Below, in pieces: positions 19,064-27,310 of a DNA stretch of 64,000 nt (position 1 is its first letter; each line of letters starts with the position of its first letter). The notes beneath the pieces were generated by a model that searched no databases, was not told the origin of the DNA, and saw only the letters and a list, made by a program, of their open reading frames with translations. The stretch comes from UBA4416 sp040387555 (lineage in GTDB: Bacteria > Bacteroidota > Bacteroidia > B-17B0 > Aurantibacillaceae), in NCBI GenBank assembly GCA_040387555.1, contig JAZKDO010000005.1, forward strand, positions 248,001 to 312,000, given 5' to 3'. The position numbers and the translations under genes were made by a program.

Positions 19064-19501
19064 ATGTTTGAGATATTAAAAAACTTTGAAAGCAAATTCG
19101 GTTCTCTTAAAAAAAAGGGATTAAGAATTGAAGGTTTATCGATGATAGATCCAAAACGCAAGAAACATGTAATTATGATTTCTAAGCCGTTTTTATTTGA
19201 TAATCGTCAATTACCAAAATCTTATGAGGGATTGGATATTAAATCCAAAATTGAAGGTGGTTTGCCTGAAGAATTTAAAATTGAAAAAGAAGCTATAAAA
19301 AAAGATTATTTATGGGCTCCTAATAAATTCGAAAAATATGTTGACCGTTGCTCTGAAGATATAAAAAAGCAATTTGGTAATCCAAATATGTCTCGTTCAG
19401 AAATGTTAGATGCATTGGCATTCGGAAGTTTTGAAGATCATAAACAAAAGACATTAAATTTAATTAAAGAGGGAAAAATTCCTGCTATTAATTTAAATTA
19501 A
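19064..19501 (+). CDS. Hypothetical protein, 145 residues, cytoplasmic
   Basis: I do not recognise a family. The protein is highly charged (many Lys, Glu, Asp), has no signal peptide or membrane segment, and looks like an alpha/beta start (LRIEGLSMIDPKRKKHVIMISKPFLF) followed by helices (KFEKYVDRCSEDIKKQFG, RSEMLDALAFGSFEDHKQKTLNLI). It has its own promoter box upstream and a strong terminator downstream, so it is a monocistronic gene with an organised transcription unit, which argues that it is real. The regular reading frame, usual codon use and ATG support this. Confidence 0.7.
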   Translation: MFEILKNFESKFGSLKKKGLRIEGLSMIDPKRKKHVIMISKPFLFDNRQLPKSYEGLDIKSKIEGGLPEEFKIEKEAIKKDYLWAPNKFEKYVDRCSEDIKKQFGNPNMSRSEMLDALAFGSFEDHKQKTLNLIKEGKIPAINLN

Positions 19502-19556
19502 GATAAAGCAATTGACCAGGGAATAATTAAGGGTTAAACTTTTTAAATTGCTTACG

Positions 19557-19587
19557 ATCCTTTCGCCAAATGGCGGAAGGATTTTTT
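19557..19587 (+). terminator. Rho-independent terminator
   Basis: ATCCTTTCGCCA / TGGCGGAAGGAT, a 12-bp stem with one G-T pair and an AA loop, followed by TTTTT, 55 bp after the stop at 19501. Confidence 0.85.
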
Positions 19588-19628
19588 GTTTAATGGCAGT
19601 AATTAGACAAAAGAGTTATAAGTTTAAG

Positions 19629-19685
19629 GTCATGCTGAACTTGATTCAGCATCTTATGAGACCCTGAAATAAATTCAGGGTGACG
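19629..19685. repeat. REP-like double hairpin (GTCATGCTGAA...TTCAGGGTGACG)
   Basis: Two small hairpins in series: ATGCTGAA-CTTGA-TTCAGCAT and CCCTGAA-ATAAA-TTCAGGG, flanked by GTCA and TGAC. The same arrangement is a common dispersed intergenic element in Bacteroidota and other genomes. Only one copy is present in this window. Confidence 0.65.
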
Positions 19686-19776
19686 TTTCATATCATTTTT
19701 TTTTTACTTTAAAATAACGCTACAAGTATTAAAAATTCTATTTTTTAAACCATATATTTACGCTACTTTTTATAAG

Positions 19777-20754
19777 GTGAGTAACATCGTAGATCAAATA
19801 AAAGCGCCCATTAACAGGCATATGGATGAGTTTGAAGTTAAGTTCAAACAATCGATGAAAAGCAGCGTTCCGTTATTAGATAAGATCACAAATTATATTG
19901 TAAAAAGAAAAGGGAAACAAATTCGCCCGATGTTTGTTTTTTTATCTGCGCAAAGCGCCGGAGAAATTAACGAGAGCACCTACAGAGCTGCTTCTCTTAT
20001 TGAGTTATTGCATACTGCTACTTTGGTACATGACGATGTTGTAGATGACAGTAATGAGCGACGCGGTTTTTTTAGCGTGAATGCCTTATGGAAAAATAAA
20101 ATTGCTGTTTTGATAGGTGATTTTTTATTATCGAGCGGACTACTTTTGTCTTTAGATAATAACGATTTTCATTTATTAAAAATAGTAAGCAATGCTGTTC
20201 GCGAAATGAGTGAAGGTGAATTGCTTCAGATTGAAAAAGCAAGGAAATTAGATATCTCTGAAGAAGTTTATTTTGAAATCATCACGAAAAAAACGGCGGC
20301 CCTGATCGCTGCTTGTTGTGCGGCAGGCGTAGCTTCTGTTACGAGTGATGAGAAAGTCATCAATCAGTTCAAGGAATTTGGAATTAACACCGGCATCGCT
20401 TTTCAGATTAAAGATGATCTTTTTGATTTTGGCGACGATACTTCTATTGGCAAACCAACCGGCATTGATATTAAGGAAAAGAAAATGACACTGCCTTTAA
20501 TTTTTGCTCTAAATAATAGTACCTGGCTCGAAAAAAGAAGAATCATTAACATCGTCAAAAATCATAATAATGATCCGGTAAGAGTTTCTGAGGTCATTGA
20601 TTTTGTTATTAAGAAGGGTGGAATTCAGTATGCTGAAAAAATAATGCATGAATATAAAGAAAAAGCGTTGCAACAATTAAATTCATTGCCTGATAGTTCT
20701 TCCAAACAAAGTTTAATACAATTAGTAAATTATTCCATCGAGAGAAAAAAATAA
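19777..20754 (+). CDS. Long-chain polyprenyl diphosphate synthase
   Basis: 325-residue all-trans isoprenyl diphosphate synthase that adds IPP units to an allylic diphosphate. Motifs: GKQIRP (46-51), first Asp-rich motif HDDVVDDSNERR (Asp86, Asp87, Asp90), KTAAL near 170, and the second Asp-rich motif KDDLFDFGDD (Asp213, Asp214, Asp217). The residue five before the first Asp motif is a small Ala81 rather than an aromatic, which in this family allows long products (heptaprenyl or octaprenyl), so the likely use is the menaquinone side chain. Start codon is GTG at 19777. The MORN-type lipoprotein gene follows after 3 bp, probably cotranscribed. Chain length is an inference. Confidence 0.9.
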   Translation: MSNIVDQIKAPINRHMDEFEVKFKQSMKSSVPLLDKITNYIVKRKGKQIRPMFVFLSAQSAGEINESTYRAASLIELLHTATLVHDDVVDDSNERRGFFSVNALWKNKIAVLIGDFLLSSGLLLSLDNNDFHLLKIVSNAVREMSEGELLQIEKARKLDISEEVYFEIITKKTAALIAACCAAGVASVTSDEKVINQFKEFGINTGIAFQIKDDLFDFGDDTSIGKPTGIDIKEKKMTLPLIFALNNSTWLEKRRIINIVKNHNNDPVRVSEVIDFVIKKGGIQYAEKIMHEYKEKALQQLNSLPDSSSKQSLIQLVNYSIERKK

Positions 20755-20757
20755 CCT

Positions 20758-21252
20758 ATGTACAAATTATCGTTATACGCCAGCCTATTTTGCCTGTTAA
20801 TTTTATTTGCAAAATGCAAAAATAATGGAGCTTCTGAATTAGAAACTTCTAAAAACGATTCTATTACAGGATTGGCAAAAGAGGATTCGCAAAAAATAGT
20901 AAGTGAACTTAGCAAATATTTAATAGTTCCACCTGATACGGATTACACCGGTGACTACATGGATAAATATCCAAACGGAGTGATAAAATTTACAGGCTTC
21001 TTCAGATTCGGAGAGCGCCACGGAGAATGGATGGCTTTCTATGAGAATGGGAAAAAGTGGAGCGATTGTTTTTATGATAAAGGAAAAAAACATGGCTCAA
21101 CAATGGTGTTTCATCCCAATGGAAAACTATTTTATTCGGGTTGGTATAAAAACGATTTGAAAGATAGTCTTTGGTTATTTTACGACAGTCTTGGGAAAGA
21201 AGTTGACAGACGAGCTTACCGGGAAAATATTGAAACTGGCCTAGTTTACTAG
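20758..21252 (+). CDS. Lipoprotein-like protein with MORN-variant (YwqK-type) repeats
   Basis: 164 residues. The N-terminus is hydrophobic and ends FAKC; a Lys at -1 of the Cys is not a standard lipobox, so either it is an atypical lipoprotein or is cleaved differently. Residues ~65-155 hold about four MORN-variant repeats of the YwqK type: YPNGVIKFTGFFRFGERHGEW, FYENGKKW...KHGSTM, FHPNGKLFYSGWYKNDLKDSLW, and a last degenerate unit. YwqK-like proteins were once labelled antitoxins, but there is no toxin gene next to it and the periplasmic location argues against that role. It lies 3 bp after the polyprenyl synthase gene. Its TAG stop overlaps the stop of the convergent gene in a CTAG palindrome. 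Confidence 0.7.
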   Translation: MYKLSLYASLFCLLILFAKCKNNGASELETSKNDSITGLAKEDSQKIVSELSKYLIVPPDTDYTGDYMDKYPNGVIKFTGFFRFGERHGEWMAFYENGKKWSDCFYDKGKKHGSTMVFHPNGKLFYSGWYKNDLKDSLWLFYDSLGKEVDRRAYRENIETGLVY

Positions 21253-22790
21253 ATATTCTGCCTTCTAATCTTAATGGCTTCTGCAAAAGTGATGTTATGG
21301 ATCTTTGAATCGAGCCAGGCGTAGAAGTTAAAATATTCAAGTGCGTTTTTTTCGTATTTATCTTTGAATACTTTTTCAAGCTCTTCCTTAAATTTTACAT
21401 AAGTTTCCTTTTGTTTACTGTCACGTTTAGATAAGGCAATTTTTTTGAAATATTCCAGGAAAACAGTTTCAAATTTATAATGCTGTTTCTGCTGTGCAAA
21501 AAATCTTACACTTGATTTGTAGATATATGAGAGCAAGTCATCATTTCCTAATTCAAAATGTACGATCAGATTAATGAGCTTGGAAATTCGAATGATATCT
21601 TGTCTCAGGTATTCAAAGTTTGTATTAATAATTTTATTTAGCCAATGCAGGGTTTTATTGTATTCACCCACACCAAAATAAACCATGCTGATGGTATGAT
21701 AAATTCTTACAAGGTCTTCGTTATTAATCTTCGTTTCATATTTATCCAGTCCTTTTATCACATGGGGAATAACTTGTGTGGCTTTATCATGCTGACCAAT
21801 GTATGAGTACAATACCATTTCGGTAATATATGACTGGGTAAAAATGGTGATCTGTAAATCTGTGGCTTTAAACATTTCATTTAAGGCCAACGATTTTAGC
21901 TTATCAATCATTTTAAAGCCATCGTTATATTGTTTTTTGATGGCGCAATACCTCACCAGGTATCCATGCGAAACAATATAATAATAAGGCATTTCTGAAA
22001 TAATCTCAGGTTTGTTCTCAAGCTCAATAATTAGTTCCGATAAAGATTTATGAGCTTCCTCCATTTCATTTAAAAGCATATTTGCAACACCAATAATAAA
22101 CAAACAGAGTATCTTGGATTTATTAGATAAAAATCCTTCCTGATTAGAAAAACGTTTGGTTTCTTTAATAATGTCGTTGATCTCATTAACATCTTCTTTA
22201 CTCCTCGCAATCATCAATTTGGAAGAGAGTAAATTTAATTTCGCAAGCTGAAGTTCATAGGCTGCAAAATTTTCGATTTTATTAAAAAGGCTATTTTCCT
22301 CTTCAATTAATTCGTCTAATGTTTTGTAATTGATATCTCCGAAATGAGCTTCCATGTCAATCAGTACTTTTTCGAGCTCAACAATTTCCAGTAGGCTATA
22401 AAACAGTTCGTAATCATGAGCCATTTTTTTTATAATGCTCAATTGCTTTCTGGATTGTTTGTACAGGGATTTATTAAAAAGTAATTGAATGTTTTTTATT
22501 TCCTCATCTATTCGGGCGCTCGCACTTGTTTCCTGGCGATGAAACCTTAAGCTTTTAAGTATATGGTGTAAAAGTTGATTTTTTTCTGATGCAAAATGTT
22601 GTACAAAAAGTTCATTTTTAAAATGATTTTTTACATCTTCCTCGTCATAATCATCTTGTTTTTGAATGAAATTATAAAGCTTTATATAATTTTTTTCACC
22701 TTGCTGTAAAGACGAAATTAGTTTAAACTGTTTCTCTTCCTCAGGAGTAAGGGATTTAATGATCTCGAATAATTGGTTCGTTGGTTTCAT
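21249..22790 (-). CDS. Helical-repeat (TPR-like) protein, paralog 1
   Basis: 513 residues, nearly all alpha-helical, with no signal peptide or membrane segments. The N-terminal ~60 residues (LFEIIKSLTPEEEKQFKLI...) match the start of the next gene (LYDLVKSLSKSEKRFLKLT), and the rest follows in register: SASARIDEEIKNIQLLFNKSLYKQSRKQL versus SSASYVIKDEITNILNLFDKAQYKQCRKIL. Helix pairs such as IYHTISMVYFGVGEYNKTLHWLNKII have the TPR pattern. It is probably a scaffold or regulator, but no function can be assigned. It is second in a two-gene unit, 6 bp after paralog 2, and its stop overlaps that of the convergent lipoprotein gene. Confidence 0.75.
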   Translation of the reverse strand: MKPTNQLFEIIKSLTPEEEKQFKLISSLQQGEKNYIKLYNFIQKQDDYDEEDVKNHFKNELFVQHFASEKNQLLHHILKSLRFHRQETSASARIDEEIKNIQLLFNKSLYKQSRKQLSIIKKMAHDYELFYSLLEIVELEKVLIDMEAHFGDINYKTLDELIEEENSLFNKIENFAAYELQLAKLNLLSSKLMIARSKEDVNEINDIIKETKRFSNQEGFLSNKSKILCLFIIGVANMLLNEMEEAHKSLSELIIELENKPEIISEMPYYYIVSHGYLVRYCAIKKQYNDGFKMIDKLKSLALNEMFKATDLQITIFTQSYITEMVLYSYIGQHDKATQVIPHVIKGLDKYETKINNEDLVRIYHTISMVYFGVGEYNKTLHWLNKIINTNFEYLRQDIIRISKLINLIVHFELGNDDLLSYIYKSSVRFFAQQKQHYKFETVFLEYFKKIALSKRDSKQKETYVKFKEELEKVFKDKYEKNALEYFNFYAWLDSKIHNITFAEAIKIRRQNI

Positions 22791-22796
22791 TTAATT

Positions 22797-24350
22797 TTAA
22801 TTTAACCAAGCTTTGGCATATTTTTTTTTCATTAATTGATCTATAGGAGTATTTGTAATCTTTGATTCGATATATACTTCAATATCAAAATAAAAACTCA
22901 CATTTTTCTCGTGCGGATCTTTCATTACCTCTTCCAAATCTTTTTTAAAACTCAGGAATATTTCTTTTTCATTGGTTTTATTTTTTATTTTGAGTTCAGA
23001 GAGTTTCTCAAAATAGGAAAGAATTAGTTTTTCAGTTTTAAAAAAGGAGATTTGCGTTTTATAATACGTTTTGATTGTAGATATTATGTATCCCAGTTGT
23101 TTAAAATTATTTAACTCATAATGCAAGCCAATATTAATAATCCTTGCAAACGATTGAAGATCTTCTCTGAGTAAATTATTTCCCTCGTTTAATATCAACG
23201 TAATGTAGTGCTGCGCCTTTTCGTAATTGCCAAAATAGGTATTCATAATGGCAATATTATAGTAAAAAACAAGTTCTTCCTCCTTGTTTATTTTTCCTTT
23301 GTAATCAATTAGTCCTTTCTCAATTTCATCAACATTCAACAATGCCTCTTTTAAATAACCACTGTTTGTATTGATAGTTAGTTTTCCGTTTAATACAGAA
23401 GTAAATATTTTTAGCTGAAGATCCGTTGTGATAAAAGCTTTAAGTTTCGCTTTTTCTTCAATTTGTTCAATGCGAAGAACACAGGTTTTATACTTTTTTT
23501 CTTCATAAGCAATATTAACCAGGTTATTAAGCGTTGTTAAATATCTGCTGGGCATTTCTTCAATTAATTCTTTATGATTATCCATAACCTTTAAAAGGAG
23601 TTCGCATTCCTCTTCACGACTTTGATTATCCTGGCAGCGACAGAATAAAATGGAACGGCAATGATGGTATATGATTAATGCTTTTTTTGATTTAACTGAT
23701 TTTTCATTTTTAAGTAAAGGAGAGCTTAAAAAGGAGTTGATGATTTTCAGGTCTTCCTCAGTCTTTGCCTTATTCTTTTGCCGCGTATTTAAATTTAACT
23801 TAGAATACAGAAGCGTAAAAGTTCCCAGATTCTTGGCTTTTTCAATAATGGATTGCTCTTCTTTAACCAGCTCTTCAATTGTATTATGCCTGATATTAAA
23901 TTGGGTTTCAATCGAGATCAATAGTTTTTCCAAACCAATCAATTCCAGTATAAAGTGAAATCGTTCAAAACGATAAGCTTCCTGTTTCTGTCTATTTAAA
24001 ATTTTACGGCATTGTTTGTATTGAGCTTTATCAAATAGATTTAAAATGTTAGTAATCTCATCTTTTATAACATAAGAAGCGCTACTTTCTGAATGAAATG
24101 ATCTTAAGCACTTTAAAATAAAGTTGTAAAGATTTTCAGAAGCCTGACTTTTGACCTGTATAGTCTCTGCCTTTGATTTTTTAGTAAAGAAATCTTCTTT
24201 AAAATCCGGAGATAATTCAATAGTATTAAATAGATTGATTAAATTCAGATTTAAATCTCCTGCCGACGCTGTCAGTTTCAAAAATCGCTTTTCCGACTTA
24301 GATAGTGATTTAACTAAGTCATATAAATCTCTATTTGAAATCAGGTTCAT
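22797..24350 (-). CDS. Helical-repeat (TPR-like) protein, paralog 2
   Basis: 517 residues from the ATG at 24350; an in-frame TTG at 24359 would add three. Architecture is the same as the gene downstream of it: an N-terminal module with LVKSLSKSEKRFLKL, a conserved S-S-A-S block near residue 105, then a series of helical hairpins including EELVFYNIAIMNTYFGNYEKAQHYITLIL with the TPR consensus spacing. The pair arose by tandem duplication and has diverged strongly, so both copies have probably been kept under selection. Cytoplasmic; partner unknown. Divergent from the M1 aminopeptidase gene, with an 88-bp shared intergenic region. Confidence 0.75.
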   Translation of the reverse strand: MNLISNRDLYDLVKSLSKSEKRFLKLTASAGDLNLNLINLFNTIELSPDFKEDFFTKKSKAETIQVKSQASENLYNFILKCLRSFHSESSASYVIKDEITNILNLFDKAQYKQCRKILNRQKQEAYRFERFHFILELIGLEKLLISIETQFNIRHNTIEELVKEEQSIIEKAKNLGTFTLLYSKLNLNTRQKNKAKTEEDLKIINSFLSSPLLKNEKSVKSKKALIIYHHCRSILFCRCQDNQSREEECELLLKVMDNHKELIEEMPSRYLTTLNNLVNIAYEEKKYKTCVLRIEQIEEKAKLKAFITTDLQLKIFTSVLNGKLTINTNSGYLKEALLNVDEIEKGLIDYKGKINKEEELVFYYNIAIMNTYFGNYEKAQHYITLILNEGNNLLREDLQSFARIINIGLHYELNNFKQLGYIISTIKTYYKTQISFFKTEKLILSYFEKLSELKIKNKTNEKEIFLSFKKDLEEVMKDPHEKNVSFYFDIEVYIESKITNTPIDQLMKKKYAKAWLN

Positions 24351-24431
24351 AAATAGCAATACAATTTAAACAGGTTATAATGGAACTCCTAATAGGATAC
24401 TCTAATTAACTAAAATTAATTAACTTTAATT

Positions 24432-24439
24432 CAAATTTA
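24432..24439 (-). promoter_or_regulatory. Putative -7 box for the paralog pair
   Basis: Minus strand reads TAAATTTG (TAnnTTTG). It would give a leader of about 75 nt, and it overlaps the first base of the divergent ATG at 24439. No -33 element checked beyond the gene boundary is convincing. Confidence 0.25.
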
Positions 24440-26862
24440 TGCCCATGAAACTATTTTATTCTTTTCTTTTTATTGTATTCCTATGTCAAAACAATTGGGT
24501 GTTTGCCCAAAAAATTAATTGTCAATCCCATAAATCGGCAACAACCACTTCTTCCATTTACTATTCTCATGAGAATCTTAGAAGCGACACGATTGACATT
24601 TTAAAATATACCATTAACCTGGATATAACTGATTTTACCAATAAAAAAATCAAAGGAAATACTAGAGTTCGTTTTGCTCCTAAAATAAATGGACAAAACA
24701 GCGTTCGTCTGGATCTTTTAAAAATGACCATAGACAGTATTACATTTAATTCCGCACTGTTATCCTATAGTTATAATGATACTTTATTAAAAGTAAATTT
24801 CACCACAGGTTTGAATACAACTGATACAGTAGATATCATTGTGTATTATCATGGTATTCCGCAAGGTGATCCTGCCGGATGGGGAGGCTTTTCGTTCAAT
24901 GGGAATTATGCTTATAATTTAGGAGTTGGGTTTGGTGCAAAGCCTCACAACTATGGTAGGGTTTGGTTTCCGTGTTTTGATAATTTCGTAGAAAAGTCTC
25001 TTTATGAATTTAATATTACCACGGATGTTGCTAAGACCTCGTTTTGTAATGGCGCTCTGATATCAGATATAGTTAATGGAACACTGCATACACGAAAATG
25101 GGTCTTAAACAAGGAGATCCCATCTTATTTGGCTTCTGTTGCTGTGGCAGATTATACTCAGGTAAATTGGAATATTAATGCAGCTAATGGTAGCTTGCCT
25201 ATTATTCTTGCTGCAAGACCAGCAGATACCACAGCCTTAAAAAATGGCTTTTTACATTTACCAAATGCTATTTTAGGATATGAAAACTATTATGGGCCCT
25301 ATGTTTGGAACAGAGTGGGGTATTGCCTTGTTCCCTTTAACAGTGGAGCTATGGAGCACGCAACAAACATTTCTTATCCGAGGGCAGCAACATCAATCGC
25401 CTATGAATCTGAATTAATGGCTCATGAATTAGCTCATCACTGGTGGGGAGATTTAATGACTTGCGAAACTCAAGAAGATATGTGGTTGAACGAAGGAATG
25501 GCGAGTTATAGTGAGCGTTTGTTTTTGGAGTGGACTTATAGCTATTCAAAATATTTGAATGAGGTGAAACTAATTCATGATGAACTCATCAAGTATGTTC
25601 ATTTGAAAGAGAAAGGATTCAGAGCTATTTCAGGAGTGCCTCATGAGTATACCTATGGAGATCATGTATATAGAAAGGGTGCAGATGTGGCGCATACTTT
25701 AAGAACTTACATGGGAGACACCGCTTTTTTTGCAGGTTTGAAATATGTGCTTCAACAAAAAGCCTACAAAAACATGAATAGCCTGGAATTCAGGGATCTG
25801 CTTCAAACTTCATCGGGACAGAACCTTATCCCGTTTTTTGACAATTGGGTCATGAATGGCGGCTGGCCACATTTCTCAATTGACTCTGTAAAAACAAGTG
25901 GTAGCGGTGCTCCTTATACTTCAACCGTATATGTAAAACAGAAATTATTTGGTGCTCCGGCATTATATTCAGATGTTCCGCTGGAATTAACCTTTATGAA
26001 TACCGCCTGGAATAAAGAAGTCAAAAAGATTGTGATGTCTGGAGCTACGCAGTCTTTTACAGTTAACACGAATGTGAATCCTTCCTATATTGGAATGAAT
26101 GTTAATTCTAAAATTAGTGATGCTATTTCTTCTGAGTTCAAAACGATCAAAACAAATGCAACTATTACTTACACATTAGGAAAAGCTACTTTTATTGTTT
26201 CAAATAAAGGGATAGATTCATCTTATATCAGGGTGGAACATAATATTGCAAAAGCCGATCCCTTTAAAAATAATCTTTATAATTTTCGTTTAAATACTCA
26301 GCATTACTGGAAAATTGATGGCCTACTTTCAACAGGATTTGTTTCTAAATTGAGGCTTAATTATGATGGCAATAAAGCCATGTCGGGTAATAGTTATATG
26401 GATACTTGCTTAATGGTTATAAATGGAGATAGCATTGTTTTATTATACAGAAAAAATGCGGCAGATGATTGGAAGGAAGTTTCAGGTTATACTAAATTTA
26501 AGTCCTCAATAAGAACAGGTTTTTTTACAGTGGATACATTGAAATTTGGGGAGTATGTTTTTGCCAATGGCCATAGTAATATTTTAACCGACGTCAATGA
26601 TATTAAAAAGAATAAGGATGTGGAGATGGCCTTATTTCCTAATCCAAGTTCCACTGTAGTAAATATAAATATTAGCAATTTTAAAGTAAGTTCTTCTTCC
26701 TTCATTGAAGTTTTTGATATACAGGGTAAGATGGTTAAAAGTGTCGCTAATTTAAATTTTGAAAACAGTATTAGCGTTTCTGATTTAGCCAAAGGAACTT
26801 ATATCGTAAACTTAGTAGATAGGAATAAAACTATTGTGAGTAAAGCTTTTATGGTGGAGTAA
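24439..26862 (+). CDS. M1-family zinc aminopeptidase with T9SS type A sorting domain
   Basis: 807 residues, exported (signal peptide ending WVFAQ). A second ATG six bases in (24445) is an equally good start. The M1 catalytic domain has HELAHHWWGD with His329 and His333, and Glu352 exactly 19 residues on in NEGMASY, completing HExxH-x18-E. The substrate-binding GxMEN motif reads GAMEH (303-307), with His for the usual Asn. A catalytic Tyr is available in the YTYGDHVYRKG region. The last ~80 residues are a T9SS type A domain (LFPNPSSTVV ... VFDIQGKMV ... GTYIVNLVDRNK). Together this predicts a cell-surface or released aminopeptidase for peptide nutrition. Unusually short linker regions replace the C-terminal ERAP1-like domain of ePepN. 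Confidence 0.9.
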   Translation: MPMKLFYSFLFIVFLCQNNWVFAQKINCQSHKSATTTSSIYYSHENLRSDTIDILKYTINLDITDFTNKKIKGNTRVRFAPKINGQNSVRLDLLKMTIDSITFNSALLSYSYNDTLLKVNFTTGLNTTDTVDIIVYYHGIPQGDPAGWGGFSFNGNYAYNLGVGFGAKPHNYGRVWFPCFDNFVEKSLYEFNITTDVAKTSFCNGALISDIVNGTLHTRKWVLNKEIPSYLASVAVADYTQVNWNINAANGSLPIILAARPADTTALKNGFLHLPNAILGYENYYGPYVWNRVGYCLVPFNSGAMEHATNISYPRAATSIAYESELMAHELAHHWWGDLMTCETQEDMWLNEGMASYSERLFLEWTYSYSKYLNEVKLIHDELIKYVHLKEKGFRAISGVPHEYTYGDHVYRKGADVAHTLRTYMGDTAFFAGLKYVLQQKAYKNMNSLEFRDLLQTSSGQNLIPFFDNWVMNGGWPHFSIDSVKTSGSGAPYTSTVYVKQKLFGAPALYSDVPLELTFMNTAWNKEVKKIVMSGATQSFTVNTNVNPSYIGMNVNSKISDAISSEFKTIKTNATITYTLGKATFIVSNKGIDSSYIRVEHNIAKADPFKNNLYNFRLNTQHYWKIDGLLSTGFVSKLRLNYDGNKAMSGNSYMDTCLMVINGDSIVLLYRKNAADDWKEVSGYTKFKSSIRTGFFTVDTLKFGEYVFANGHSNILTDVNDIKKNKDVEMALFPNPSSTVVNINISNFKVSSSSFIEVFDIQGKMVKSVANLNFENSISVSDLAKGTYIVNLVDRNKTIVSKAFMVE

Positions 26863-26923
26863 ATGATGGAGTAATCATCATCGCCATGTACAGCTTGTCC
26901 GAAACTTATTCAGGAGGTCGTTA

Positions 26924-27258
26924 CGTCATCGCGAGGCACGTCGCGATCTCAAACACAGAATCAAAAAGTGACACAATAAATATGTGATTGCTTCATAAAG
27001 GAACATTCGCAATGACGCAGATTGGTTGATCATCGCTGCGTTACGTCATCGCGAGGACGAAGTGATCTCAAACACGGAATCAAAAAGCGACACAATAAAT
27101 ATGAGATTGCTTCATAAAGGAACATTCGCAATGACGCAAATTAGTTGATCATCGCACCGTTTCGTCATAGCGAGACACGAAGCGATCTCAAACACAGAAC
27201 CAAAAAGCGACACAAAATATACGATTGCTTCTCCGCCAATGGGCGAATCGCAATGACG
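26924..27258. repeat. Three tandem copies of a ~120-bp unit with palindromic ends
   Basis: Copies at 26924-27018, 27044-27137 and 27163-27258, period 120 and 119 bp. Each begins CGTCATNGCGAG...GCGATCTCAAACAC and ends GATTGCTTC...CGCAATGACG, so the ends are inverted repeats (CGTCATTGCG). Linkers between copies are also conserved (nTTnGTTGATCATCGC). The core AATCAAAAAGNGACACAATAAATATG is shared by copies 1 and 2 and partly lost in 3. No reading frame. This is a REP/MITE-like non-coding element, and it fills the 448-bp space between two genes. Confidence 0.85.
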
Positions 27259-27310
27259 TATATTTGTTCTCTCCAACTAATGAATTGCAATTTCACGTAA
27301 ATTGTTACTT

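Noticed and set aside
20758..21252. Antitoxin of a toxin-antitoxin pair (YwqK label)
   Set aside because: Predicted exported MORN-type protein with no toxin-like partner; the adjacent gene is a polyprenyl synthase.
26924..27258. CRISPR array
   Set aside because: The repeats are ~95 bp with palindromic ends and the 'spacers' are conserved between copies; there are no cas genes.
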